NCBI GenBank assembly: GCA_036558645.1
Contig: DATBFG010000067.1
Location: forward strand, 1-40,390
Reading direction: 5' to 3'
Source of the DNA: DATBFG01 sp036558645
GTDB taxonomy: Bacteria; Acidobacteriota; Terriglobia; Terriglobales; Acidobacteriaceae
Length of the DNA: 40,390 bases
The notes beneath the pieces were generated by a model. That model saw only the letters and a list, made by a program, of their open reading frames with translations. It searched no databases and was not told where the DNA came from. Shown here one piece after another: positions 16,004 through 23,184 of the stretch. Positions within the stretch are counted from its first letter, which is position 1, and each line of letters begins with the position of its first letter. The position numbers and the translations under genes are program-made.

Positions 16004-18994
16004 CTAGTTTTCAATCCCTGGTACTTCCGCGATTGAAAGCAGGATTGACGCATCTCCGTCATGCGATTTGACTCGGCGAGCATTCAACAACACGCTCTTA
16101 GCCCCGTCTTTCGTAAATATTGCTCGCATCCGGTGATTTTCGGCCCGCACGTTGTCGGATGTAATCTTGTTCAGAAATTCGCGGAGAATCGTGCTGTTCC
16201 AGTTGCCATCTCCAAGTTCGAAGACTGGTTTGCCTTCAGCCTTTTCGGCAGAGACGCCGATGATTCTATAAAACCCGCTATTCCCCGTCGTCACTCGCAT
16301 CTTTGAGTCCAGGATCACGATGGCTTCGCGCGCATTTTCGATTAAGGCAGTAGCATACAGGCGGGTTTGGTCCAGAGTTCGTTTCAGTGAGTCGATATCG
16401 AGGAAGGTGACCACCGCACCCTCAATTTTGTTATCCCATGTCTTGTACGGACGTCCACGCAACAAGTGCCACCTCCCCTCCTTATCCTGGACTTCACGCT
16501 GCTGCACAGTTGCGTTGTCAACTACTTCGCGAACCATTGTCTCGAGATCGTCAAATGTGATGTTCGGGCGAATCTCTCCAATGCGACGGCCGATGTCGGT
16601 AGGAATCAGGTTCAGAAGTTTCTCCGCGGGAGGTGTGAAGCGGCGCACGCGAAAATCGGTACCAATCATGACCAAAGGGATATTGACGTTGTTCAATAAG
16701 TTGGTCAAATCGTTATTGGCCATACTCAACTCTGCATTCCGGATATGCAACTCTTCGTTTAAGGTTGTCAGCTCCTCATTTCCCGACTGCAATTCTTCTT
16801 TGGCAGTTTCCAGTTCTTCATTGGTGCTTTGCAGCTCTTCGTTTGCGGAGAGGACTTCTTCGTTGGCGGATTTGAACTCCTCGCTCGTGATTTCGTGATC
16901 TTCCAGCAGTGTTCGTAGTTGCTGCTTAACTTCGCTGTTCTCACGGCGTAAACGTTCCATTTCGCGGTTGGTTGCGCTCTGTGCCTTGTTAGACATGCTC
17001 TGCGGCCGCTTGCCAGTTAACGCGCGGTTCTCCGGCACGTCATGAAATACCACCAGAAAGAACTTGTGGGGGGTTGAATCCAATTGTATCGGTGTAATTG
17101 TGAGGTTCACTTCTTTTATGTCGCCGTTCGATTTCACCTGGATGTTTTCAGCCTTCACGGGAGAGTTGGTCTTCCTGGCCTTGTTGATCGCCGCATGGAG
17201 TTCCACCAGCAAGCCTTCGCGCGCCATTTTCGAGAGGCTAACCGAGGGATGACCTTCCGCTACCTCCAGGTAGGCTCCCGTCCGCCCGCGGACGTGGACC
17301 ACTTCCATCTGGTCATTTACCACAATGCTGGGCGGCGTGAAGCGGCTCATCAAGATTCGCTCTGACTGACTCTCCAGGGTAGAAGGACCACTGGGCAATA
17401 ACCTGGTAGCCTGATTTTCAACTGCACGCCGTGGCGGGAGTTGGGACGGGACCGCAAAGTATCCAACCAGGCGCGCTGCGGTTGGTTTCTTCTGGTAAAC
17501 CTTGTGCTTTTTGTCAATCAGAAGGAAGTGGTCGGCAAAAGTACCAAGGCTCTCCGATCCCCCCAACAACAAGTATCCATCCGGCCTTAAAGCGTAATGC
17601 AAAGCCGGAATAACGCGCTTCTGGAGCACGGGTCCAAGGTAGATCAGGACATTGCGACAGCTGATGAGATCGAGGTTGGAAAATGGGGGATCTTTGGCAA
17701 CATTTTGATTGGCAAAGATGCACACCTCGCGCAGCGCTTTGTTTATCTGATATCCGCCGTCGGCCTTGATAAAGAATCGCGCCAATCGTTCGGGAGAAAC
17801 ATCGGCCACTGCGGCCTCGCCATACAAGCCTGCGCGCCCTCGATTCAGCGAGGGTTCGCTGATATCGGTTGCACAGATCTGAATAAGTTGTGAGCTGAGC
17901 GAAGCGGCGGAAGAACCCTTTTGTTCCCAGATGTATTCCAGCAAGACAATTGCTATCGAATACACCTCTTCACCCGTGGAACATCCCGGAACCCATATAC
18001 GAAGCGGCGTTTCATTCAAGTTGCGGTTTTTCAGCAAGGCGGGAAAAACTGAGCTTCGCAATGCTTCAAAAGCAGATGGATCGCGAAAGAATCCGGTCAC
18101 GTGAATAAGAATGTCACGATAAAGTTCATCCAATTCCGAGCGGTGATCCTTAACGTATTTCAAGTACTCGTGAAGTTTTTCCAGGCGATGAACCACCATG
18201 CGGCGACGGATACGCCTTTGCAATGTGGTTTGCTTGTAATTGCTGAAATCAACCCCTGATACTTCACTAAGCAAGTGCAGCAATTCATCCCTGTCACGCC
18301 CGTTACCTAACGCCACTCCTTTATCCTCGCTTGGGGGTAACTGTGACACGTAAGGGTGCTGCACAATCCGTATCAGTTCGCTCGCAATGTCGTGCGGGTT
18401 CATGACGAAATCAATGCATCCCGCAGTCGTGGCATTTCGGGGCATGCCGCTGAACTTTGCCGAGTCCTCGTCTTGCGCGAAGGTAATGCCGCCGGCCGCC
18501 TTGATGGCCCGGCAACCTTCCGTTCCGTCCGACGCGGTTCCGGAGAGAATGACCCCAATCGCCTGATTGCCGCGCTCGTCGGCAAGCGACTGGAAAAACT
18601 GGTCGATGGGCAGGTGTTGTCCCCTGATTAGTACGCGGGCTCCCAGACGCAAGATTCCATTCTCGATGACCATATTGGTGTTTGCTGGAATAACGTAAAC
18701 GCGTCCGGGCGTGACAACTACACCATCCTTGACTTCAGCAACGGGCAGCTTCGTGGTACGGCCCAAAATGTCCGACAGCATGCTGCCATGGCTCGGGTCC
18801 AGGTGTTGCACCAATACAATCGCAAGGCCTGGCGCGTCCGGAATATTTTTAAGGAGCTCGGCGAAGGCTTCAAAGCCTCCGGCAGAAGCCCCGACACCGA
18901 CGATGGGAAATAGACGGGCCTGATCGGGTTGTTTTGCCGGGGACTGCCGCAACGACTTCTTGGGCCGACTGGGCTTGGCTGCTTTCTTTTTCAT
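16004..18994 (-). CDS. CheB-CheR fusion with coiled coil and PAS domains
   Basis: This gene encodes 996 residues. Residues about 30-215 are a CheB-type methylesterase with an apparent triad S37 (GASAGG), H64 (VQHLDPSHG) and D156 (SGTASDGTEG); no receiver domain precedes it. Residues about 235-510 are CheR: an N-terminal helical part (TTLQRRIRRRM) and a SAM-binding methyltransferase with GCSTGEE at 337-343 and the SCRNVLIYL box. Next come a strongly heptad-patterned coiled coil (repeated NEEL/TNEEL, about 670-760) and two PAS domains to the C-terminus. There is no histidine kinase domain, unlike many longer relatives. AGGGAG upstream supports the start. The protein probably senses signals through PAS and methylates/demethylates Glu side chains on a partner; no other chemotaxis gene is visible nearby. 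Confidence 0.93.
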   Translation of the reverse strand: MKKKAAKPSRPKKSLRQSPAKQPDQARLFPIVGVGASAGGFEAFAELLKNIPDAPGLAIVLVQHLDPSHGSMLSDILGRTTKLPVAEVKDGVVVTPGRVYVIPANTNMVIENGILRLGARVLIRGQHLPIDQFFQSLADERGNQAIGVILSGTASDGTEGCRAIKAAGGITFAQDEDSAKFSGMPRNATTAGCIDFVMNPHDIASELIRIVQHPYVSQLPPSEDKGVALGNGRDRDELLHLLSEVSGVDFSNYKQTTLQRRIRRRMVVHRLEKLHEYLKYVKDHRSELDELYRDILIHVTGFFRDPSAFEALRSSVFPALLKNRNLNETPLRIWVPGCSTGEEVYSIAIVLLEYIWEQKGSSAASLSSQLIQICATDISEPSLNRGRAGLYGEAAVADVSPERLARFFIKADGGYQINKALREVCIFANQNVAKDPPFSNLDLISCRNVLIYLGPVLQKRVIPALHYALRPDGYLLLGGSESLGTFADHFLLIDKKHKVYQKKPTAARLVGYFAVPSQLPPRRAVENQATRLLPSGPSTLESQSERILMSRFTPPSIVVNDQMEVVHVRGRTGAYLEVAEGHPSVSLSKMAREGLLVELHAAINKARKTNSPVKAENIQVKSNGDIKEVNLTITPIQLDSTPHKFFLVVFHDVPENRALTGKRPQSMSNKAQSATNREMERLRRENSEVKQQLRTLLEDHEITSEEFKSANEEVLSANEELQSTNEELETAKEELQSGNEELTTLNEELHIRNAELSMANNDLTNLLNNVNIPLVMIGTDFRVRRFTPPAEKLLNLIPTDIGRRIGEIRPNITFDDLETMVREVVDNATVQQREVQDKEGRWHLLRGRPYKTWDNKIEGAVVTFLDIDSLKRTLDQTRLYATALIENAREAIVILDSKMRVTTGNSGFYRIIGVSAEKAEGKPVFELGDGNWNSTILREFLNKITSDNVRAENHRMRAIFTKDGAKSVLLNARRVKSHDGDASILLSIAEVPGIEN

Positions 18995-19333
18995 TGCGCA
19001 ACGCTCCCTTTGGGGATGCTACACGCAACTGGCAAGCTGTAGGACTCCCTGTGTAATGTACTATGCAAGATAGTATGAGTCTGTTTAACGGCGGGGTCAA
19101 CGAAGGCACAATGTTCTTACGGCGTAATGTGAGGTAGGCGAAGAAGCAATTGCTGTATGAGAATGTACGTGTCAGCTAGCTGGAGGAATCAAAGCAGCGA
19201 TCGCTGAAGGAAGAAGCCAGGCGTTGAGGCAACCTCGGCAATAAGAAGATTGCTAGAAGAACGTGTGGTGTCTCCGCTGGAATAAACTGCCTCTGCCGAG
19301 AACCGTGGCGGCTCTTTCCGTATGCATTTCGCT
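18995..19333. other. Intergenic between XRE-S24 gene and CheB-CheR gene
   Basis: This 339-base gap has no credible ORF. It contains the TACTAT/ATAGTA palindrome described separately and the AGGGAG ribosome site of the CheB-CheR gene. Nothing else was recognised. Confidence 0.4.
19059..19075. promoter_or_regulatory. Palindrome upstream of CheB-CheR gene, operator candidate
   Basis: The sequence TACTATGCAAGATAGTA has perfect 6-base arms around a 5-base centre. It lies 65-81 bases before the CheB-CheR start, a normal promoter position. The XRE-S24 regulator gene is the next gene upstream, so it is an obvious candidate to bind here, but this is inference. Confidence 0.4.
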
Positions 19334-20110
19334 CTAAGGCGCGGCTGTAATCCACCAGAGCACTTTGCCCAAGACCCGCCACCCGCTCTTGTTTCCGAGC
19401 ACGATGGGTGGATACGATCTGTTTTCAGATTCGAGCACCTCCAACTTGTCGAAACATCGCATTCGAGATACGCACAGGCCGTTGTTTTCGCTAGTAGCCA
19501 CGACAATTTTTCCATGTAGCGCCGATCGTTCTGTCTGAAACGAGTCGATTGCCAAGATGTTGCCATCGCAGATTAACGGCTCCATCGAATCGCCTTTAAC
19601 CCGAACCATGCTTGTATAACGAGGGTTCGGGCACCAATCCGCCGGAGCACTCATCAAGCCGATCGCAGGCGCGTGATCAAGACTTAACAGTTTTGCGCCC
19701 GGCTTTCCGTGACTGCCAACGTTTGCTCGCAGGATAGGAAGCGCAATGACTACGCAGTCAGCTTTCGGGCTCATGGCACCTGGACCGGCATGGGCCCTTT
19801 CCAGCGAAGCGTGAGTAGGTAAGACATTCTTGGAACGTGCTGCCTTTGGCAAAGCGCGCATCACGTCCGCCAATTGCAGGCCGGTGTGTTCCCAGAAGGA
19901 CCACGCCTCCCGATTCCCAGCCAATTTTCCCAGGCGGATGAAGTACTCTCCCGACGGAACCAACAGACCACGCTCCCAACGCGAGACGGTCATTGGCGAA
20001 CACTCAAGCTTGCGCGCCAGTTCGCCCTGACTGATTTTCAGGTTATTTCTTAGAGCCGTAATGCGTCCGGCCCACTCAGGAACAGAACGGGGTCTTGATT
20101 TTCTGGGCAT
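19334..20110 (-). CDS. XRE-family regulator with S24 (LexA/CI-like) C-terminal domain
   Basis: This gene encodes 258 residues. An N-terminal lambda-repressor-type HTH (about residues 15-70; SQGELARKLECSPMTVSRW) is joined by a linker to an S24 domain (about 140-255) with the GDSMEP box carrying the nucleophile-position S175. LexA and CI use a Ser/Lys dyad for self-cleavage. At the place of the Lys (VKR in LexA) this protein has V214-S215-R216, so the general base appears to be missing and RecA-stimulated self-cleavage is unlikely. The linker also lacks an obvious Ala-Gly cleavage site in the usual position. It may use the S24 fold only for dimerisation. A weak AGGG precedes the ATG. It lies at the edge of the small-gene cluster and upstream of CheB-CheR. 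Confidence 0.88.
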   Translation of the reverse strand: MPRKSRPRSVPEWAGRITALRNNLKISQGELARKLECSPMTVSRWERGLLVPSGEYFIRLGKLAGNREAWSFWEHTGLQLADVMRALPKAARSKNVLPTHASLERAHAGPGAMSPKADCVVIALPILRANVGSHGKPGAKLLSLDHAPAIGLMSAPADWCPNPRYTSMVRVKGDSMEPLICDGNILAIDSFQTERSALHGKIVVATSENNGLCVSRMRCFDKLEVLESENRSYPPIVLGNKSGWRVLGKVLWWITAAP

Positions 20111-20269
20111 GGATAAACCCTAGCGGCGGGATATGCGATCTGAGAGCAACCGGAACATAGCCGGCTCCCGAATCTTTATCGTATCACTATTTGACACCTA
20201 AACTGCTTTTTCCACGCCGCGCATGTCGCGTTTTCCCTATGTTTTTGCCCTGGGAGAAAATTCGTCGTT

Positions 20270-20437
20270 TCACGCAGCGTCATTCTTAGACTTAGAATCG
20301 CGATCCAGCTTCTCACGTTGCTCAGCTTCATACACCTGGTTCAGTTCCCTTGTCAGCTCATGGATCTTCTGTAGATCGGTCGAAGCAGCGATCTCCATTA
20401 CGATTTGCTGCCACGCACGGGTCGGTTGGCCTTTCAT
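20270..20437 (-). CDS. 55-residue helical protein, paralogue of the 21631 gene product
   Basis: This short gene encodes MKGQPTRAWQQIVMEIAAST at its start and ends in a charged tail. The N-terminal ~40 residues align by eye with the protein at 21631: both have a W-Q/R-QI start, an S/T-x-x-K-I-x-x-L-T motif and an E-L-x-x-x-x segment. This suggests a conserved two-helix domain used by more than one protein here. A run of eight G bases 4 bases before the ATG acts as Shine-Dalgarno; homopolymers can slip, which might vary expression. The palindrome at 20460-20480 lies 23-43 bases upstream of the start. I recall similar small proteins as common hypothetical proteins in Acidobacteriota. The function is unknown. 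Confidence 0.7.
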   Translation of the reverse strand: MKGQPTRAWQQIVMEIAASTDLQKIHELTRELNQVYEAEQREKLDRDSKSKNDAA

Positions 20438-20459
20438 ACAGCCCCCCCCTTAACTTCAT

Positions 20460-20480
20460 TGATATAACCTATAAGTTATA
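20460..20480. promoter_or_regulatory. Palindromic operator candidate, copy 1 (TATAAC-N6-GTTATA)
   Basis: A perfect inverted repeat TATAAC-N6-GTTATA spans 20463-20480, preceded by TGA. Its core TGATATAAC-S-TATA-W-GTTA recurs at 21015-21033. It lies just upstream of the 55-residue protein gene and downstream of the 90-residue protein gene. It could overlap a -10 element (TATAAC). Confidence 0.6.
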
Positions 20481-20612
20481 CCCTTGTGATCACGGTGCCA
20501 AACAAAAATAAAAGTCAGGAACCTTGCTTTGTTCGACGGAAGACAGAGAGCCCCCGGTCGGATGTCTGAGGGCCGGTGGAAACCGACACTCGAATGACGC
20601 TGCAACCGGCGG

Positions 20613-20885
20613 TCAAGCCGTCTTCCGTAGGAACGAAATATATGCCTTCCGCTGAGCGATCTCGTGAAGAATCTGCAACTTGCGGGTTGCCTCGTCCAGC
20701 GCAATTTCCTCTCGAAGATCGACTGGCGAACCTAGCAGTTCCCGCCGTCGCTGAATGACCGCGGCTTGCGCGTCACTTATTCGGTCCGGAAGGATACGGT
20801 AGTCGGATTCCAACATGGCGCCTTCATAAAGAGACCACCACTGCGCACCTATCCAATGTTTGAAATTCTCGGCTTTTTCACCCAT
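20613..20885 (-). CDS. 90-residue conserved-looking hypothetical protein
   Basis: The protein starts MGEKAENFKHWI at 20885, where GGGGG sits 5-9 bases upstream. The frame is open to 21053, but the extra N-terminal part is not protein-like and would run through the operator palindrome. The body has W-xx-LYEGAMLE-x-D, then LPDRISDAQAAVIQRRREL and a charged helical end. I recall this pattern (W..LY..A.LE.D...L..RI..A..AI..R) as typical of a small acidobacterial family of unknown function. It is all-helical, with no membrane segment. It is divergent from the HTH gene at 21069, with the second palindrome between them, so both may share a regulator. Confidence 0.7.
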   Translation of the reverse strand: MGEKAENFKHWIGAQWWSLYEGAMLESDYRILPDRISDAQAAVIQRRRELLGSPVDLREEIALDEATRKLQILHEIAQRKAYISFLRKTA

Positions 20886-21014
20886 TCGCTGCCCCCATGG
20901 ATGAATTGATGAATCGCCAAGTGGATGGTCCAAAGCAATTCGCCTACTTCTACTTGTAAACAATACTGCTGCTTTTGTTGCCGCTCCATACCTTTTAGAC
21001 TTTAGTTGCATTGG

Positions 21015-21034
21015 TGATATAACGTATATGTTAC
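21015..21034. promoter_or_regulatory. Palindromic operator candidate, copy 2
   Basis: The sequence TGATATAACGTATATGTTAC matches copy 1 at 17 of 19 positions (TGATATAAC, TATA, GTTA identical). It lies 35-54 bases upstream of the HTH gene start (21069) and 130-149 bases upstream of the 90-residue protein gene on the other strand, so it is in a divergent promoter region. Autoregulation by the small HTH protein, or control by the XRE-S24 protein, are the simplest models. Confidence 0.6.
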
Positions 21035-21068
21035 GAGAGCATCCATCCTCCATTCAGAGGAGTCTACG

Positions 21069-21281
21069 ATGAATTCTGCAGATCGCGAAACAGGTCTTCT
21101 ATTGAAACTACACCGACGGCATGAGGGACTCTACAGGCGGATTGCCGGCAAGCTGCGCCTGGATCCCTCCTATGTGAGCAGAGTCGCAAGCGGTGATAGA
21201 GAGAGCGAAGTCGTATTGAACGCCCTCCTAGAAGAGTTAAAGGACATTCATCGAGAACACTCCCGATTGTCAGCTCGATAG
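21069..21281 (+). CDS. Small helix-turn-helix DNA-binding protein (XRE-like)
   Basis: This 70-residue protein is mostly a single HTH. Residues about 12-45 read L-x-RRHEGLYRRIAGKLRLD followed by PSYVSRVASGDRES, the second half matching a recognition helix of XRE/Cro-like proteins. AGAGGAG sits 7 bases before the ATG. There is no dimerisation domain beyond a short C-terminal helix, so it may dimerise through that helix or act with a partner. It lies right behind the palindrome at 21015-21034, which is the natural place for autoregulation. I recall many near-identical small HTH proteins in Acidobacteriota. Confidence that the gene is real is high; the role is inferred. Confidence 0.8.
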   Translation: MNSADRETGLLLKLHRRHEGLYRRIAGKLRLDPSYVSRVASGDRESEVVLNALLEELKDIHREHSRLSAR

Positions 21282-21399
21282 TCGGAATTCTCGGTATGCC
21301 CTTGTACTCCATGCATTCTTGGCAGCTGCCTACGTGATGAAAATCTCATCCAGCAACTACCTAGCCTCGATGTTCAGCATCTGAACGGATGCCACGCTT

Positions 21400-21605
21400 C
21401 GTTGTTTCAGGGGGAGCGCTGGCCCGGCGGGGAGTCAGCATGATGGTCCCCCGCCGGTTATCGTGCGTTTGTGGTGAGGAGCAGTGGAGCTTACCTAAGG
21501 GGTAGTTCCGAACCTTGATGCACGGACACGCCCTGCAAACAGGAAGCCTCAGGCAGACTCTGGGAAGGGCTTAAGCCTGGGGCTTCCCGTTCCTGAGAGT
21601 TCAGT
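21400..21605 (+). ncRNA. HEARO / omega-RNA-like structured RNA without an adjacent IscB gene
   Basis: The non-coding stretch before the 21631 gene folds into several strong elements: a 9-bp GC stem (21424-21432 with 21449-21457); a hairpin GGAGC-U-UACC / GGUA-GUUCC closing UAAGG (21486-21509); CCUG-CAAA-CAGG (21532-21543); and a 3' stem GGAAGCC/GGCUUCC (21542-21548 with 21581-21587), which competes with GGGAAG/CUUCCC (21562-21567 with 21583-21588). From memory, the primary sequence blocks at 21488-21509 and 21516-21549 (cttgatgcacggacacg, aaacaggaagcctc) match the conserved core of HEARO RNA, i.e. the omega-RNA that guides IscB nucleases. HEARO is normally directly 5' of iscB on the same strand; here the next ORF is a 110-residue protein unrelated to IscB. 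Ends are approximate; any guide would lie at the 5' end. Confidence 0.65.
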
Positions 21606-21630
21606 AACGTTGTGTACTCCGGAGTTTCCC

Positions 21631-21963
21631 ATGCCAGAGGCAACCTCCCGCCCGTGGCGCCAAATTGCTCTTGAACTGTGTCTGCAGACAAGTCCTAAGA
21701 AGATCATTGCACTCACGGCAGAACTAGATGAGGCTTTGAAGCAGCAGCACTTCGGTGAAATCCCAGAAGAACCTGCCCCCGCGACATCCAGCGGGCCAAA
21801 GGGCCTAACGAAACGTGAAGCTCGAAAATCCAGAGTTCCGTCGATTGCCCAAAAAGCATACCGACAGATGGCCGAAGACGTGATGCTGGCGCGTGAAATG
21901 CGTCGCCTATCCCACGAAATGCTCGAGTATGCCCGTCTACAGAGGCAGAGGATTCGAGACTGA
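21631..21963 (+). CDS. 110-residue helical protein, N-terminal domain shared with the 20270 gene product
   Basis: The ATG at 21631 has GGAG 6 bases upstream; a TTG seven codons earlier in frame is less likely. The N-terminal ~40 residues (PEATSRPWRQIALELC..., then SPKKIIALTAELDEAL) resemble the 55-residue protein encoded at 20270. A Pro/Ala/Ser-rich linker follows, then a strongly basic helical C-terminal half (LTKREARKSRVPSIAQKAYR, ending REMRRLSHEMLEYARLQRQR) that could bind nucleic acid or a partner. There is no membrane segment. The gene begins only ~25 bases after the omega-RNA-like element, so that RNA may be its 5' leader. It converges on the ParB-like gene with 19 bases between stops. 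The function is unknown. Confidence 0.7.
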   Translation: MPEATSRPWRQIALELCLQTSPKKIIALTAELDEALKQQHFGEIPEEPAPATSSGPKGLTKREARKSRVPSIAQKAYRQMAEDVMLAREMRRLSHEMLEYARLQRQRIRD

Positions 21964-21982
21964 GATTGACAGAAATCGAACG

Positions 21983-22942
21983 TCAAACCTCATCAGGTGG
22001 CCCTGCAGCGCCTGCGAGATCCTGAGACTTGATCTTTTCGACGTTGAATTTAATAGCTCGCTCACGCATCGTCTTGAGTACTTCTTCCAGCGGGGGAGGC
22101 TCATCCTTGATCCAGCGCAGTGGATTGATCCGCGCGACCACGAATGAGCGCAAATAAGGGCTGACTAAACCGCGCTCCTTCAACTTCTGAACCACCGCAG
22201 CAACTTTCTCTTCGAGATCAAGCACCAGGTTGGAGCGCTTCTCGTGTACCTTGAGTGCGGAACGAAGCGGTTCGCCAGAAAATTCTTCCAATCGCCGCAG
22301 AATGGAGTGATATACGCCTCCACCAAAACGTGGCTGGCGTTCATAACACACGCCCAGAGTGACAAGCGCACTTTCTTCAAGGTAGAAGGCAAATTCGGAC
22401 TCAGGACGTGATGCATCATCGTCGACAAGGCCGCGGTAGATCCGAATCACTTCCAGCGCACGCTCCTTCAGGTTGTGAGCCTTTTCCGTGTTCAGGGCCA
22501 GGATCTGCCAAGCAACCTCGCGATCAACCACGATGAGTGCTGTAATCGACTTTGCGCCGAGACGCCGCATGGCAGCCAACCGATGACGGCCATTAGGAGT
22601 CCAGAATCCTTCAGTAGGTGCTACCACAGCAATGAGCGGATCGAGATATCGTCCAGTCTTGGCAATCACATCAGCCAATCTCTTGTGATGGGTATCGGAA
22701 AGATCGCGCTGAAAGGGTGTGGGCTCGATGGCATCAATGGGCAGGATCGCAAGCAACACTGGATGCCCGCCGAGAGGTTCCTTGTAGCTGGCGATAACAC
22801 GACCGCCGACCTTCTCGGCTTCTGCCGCAGCTTCAGCAGCCGCTCCATCGAGTGTCTCGAGGATTGATTCACTGGGAGCCAAACCCCTGGTATTGGGCTT
22901 GGCTTTTCTAGGCCGACGTTTAGGGGCAGCACGTTTAACCAT
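21983..22942 (-). CDS. ParB-like N-terminal (ParB/Srx) domain protein
   Basis: This 319-residue protein starts with a basic Lys/Arg/Pro-rich tail and an Ala/Glu-rich helix (residues 30-45). A ParB/sulfiredoxin-type domain follows at about 60-175, with the family sequence PIDAIEPTPFQR, the NGRHR (117-121) box that in ParB binds CTP/phosphate, and RLAAMRRLGAKSI. The C-terminal half is helical, unlike the HTH/dimer domains of canonical ParB, so this is not the chromosome partitioning ParB and no parA is nearby. Such stand-alone ParB-fold proteins occur as regulators or nucleases on chromosomes and mobile elements. No Shine-Dalgarno is seen; a TAGAAT hexamer 9 bases before the ATG might give a leaderless mRNA. 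It adjoins the small-gene regulatory cluster. Confidence 0.85.
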   Translation of the reverse strand: MVKRAAPKRRPRKAKPNTRGLAPSESILETLDGAAAEAAAEAEKVGGRVIASYKEPLGGHPVLLAILPIDAIEPTPFQRDLSDTHHKRLADVIAKTGRYLDPLIAVVAPTEGFWTPNGRHRLAAMRRLGAKSITALIVVDREVAWQILALNTEKAHNLKERALEVIRIYRGLVDDDASRPESEFAFYLEESALVTLGVCYERQPRFGGGVYHSILRRLEEFSGEPLRSALKVHEKRSNLVLDLEEKVAAVVQKLKERGLVSPYLRSFVVARINPLRWIKDEPPPLEEVLKTMRERAIKFNVEKIKSQDLAGAAGPPDEV

Positions 22943-23184
22943 GCAAGAGCATTCTAGTGGAGCCGGGCAGTTTTGGCTGATCCAGCTTAGTGATATCGCG
23001 AGGTCTTAATCTAACGGGCGCTGGCGTAAATTGCACGCCCTGGTCTTGGATACCATCGGGAGCTCTGCTGTTTTAATGATTCAACACAACTCGCTTCTGA
23101 CGAACTCCTCGGGGGCATACAGGTGTTCATAGTTTGTGTTCAACCATCCGACAGATCGCAATACGTTCCCAACAAATCTCGCTG

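Noticed and set aside
20886..21053. Upstream extension of the 90-residue protein
   Set aside because: It would run through the operator palindrome and lacks a ribosome site as good as the one at 20885.
21983..22942. Chromosome-partitioning ParB with a nearby origin
   Set aside because: No parA, parS-like site or DnaA box cluster is seen, and the C-terminal half differs from canonical ParB.
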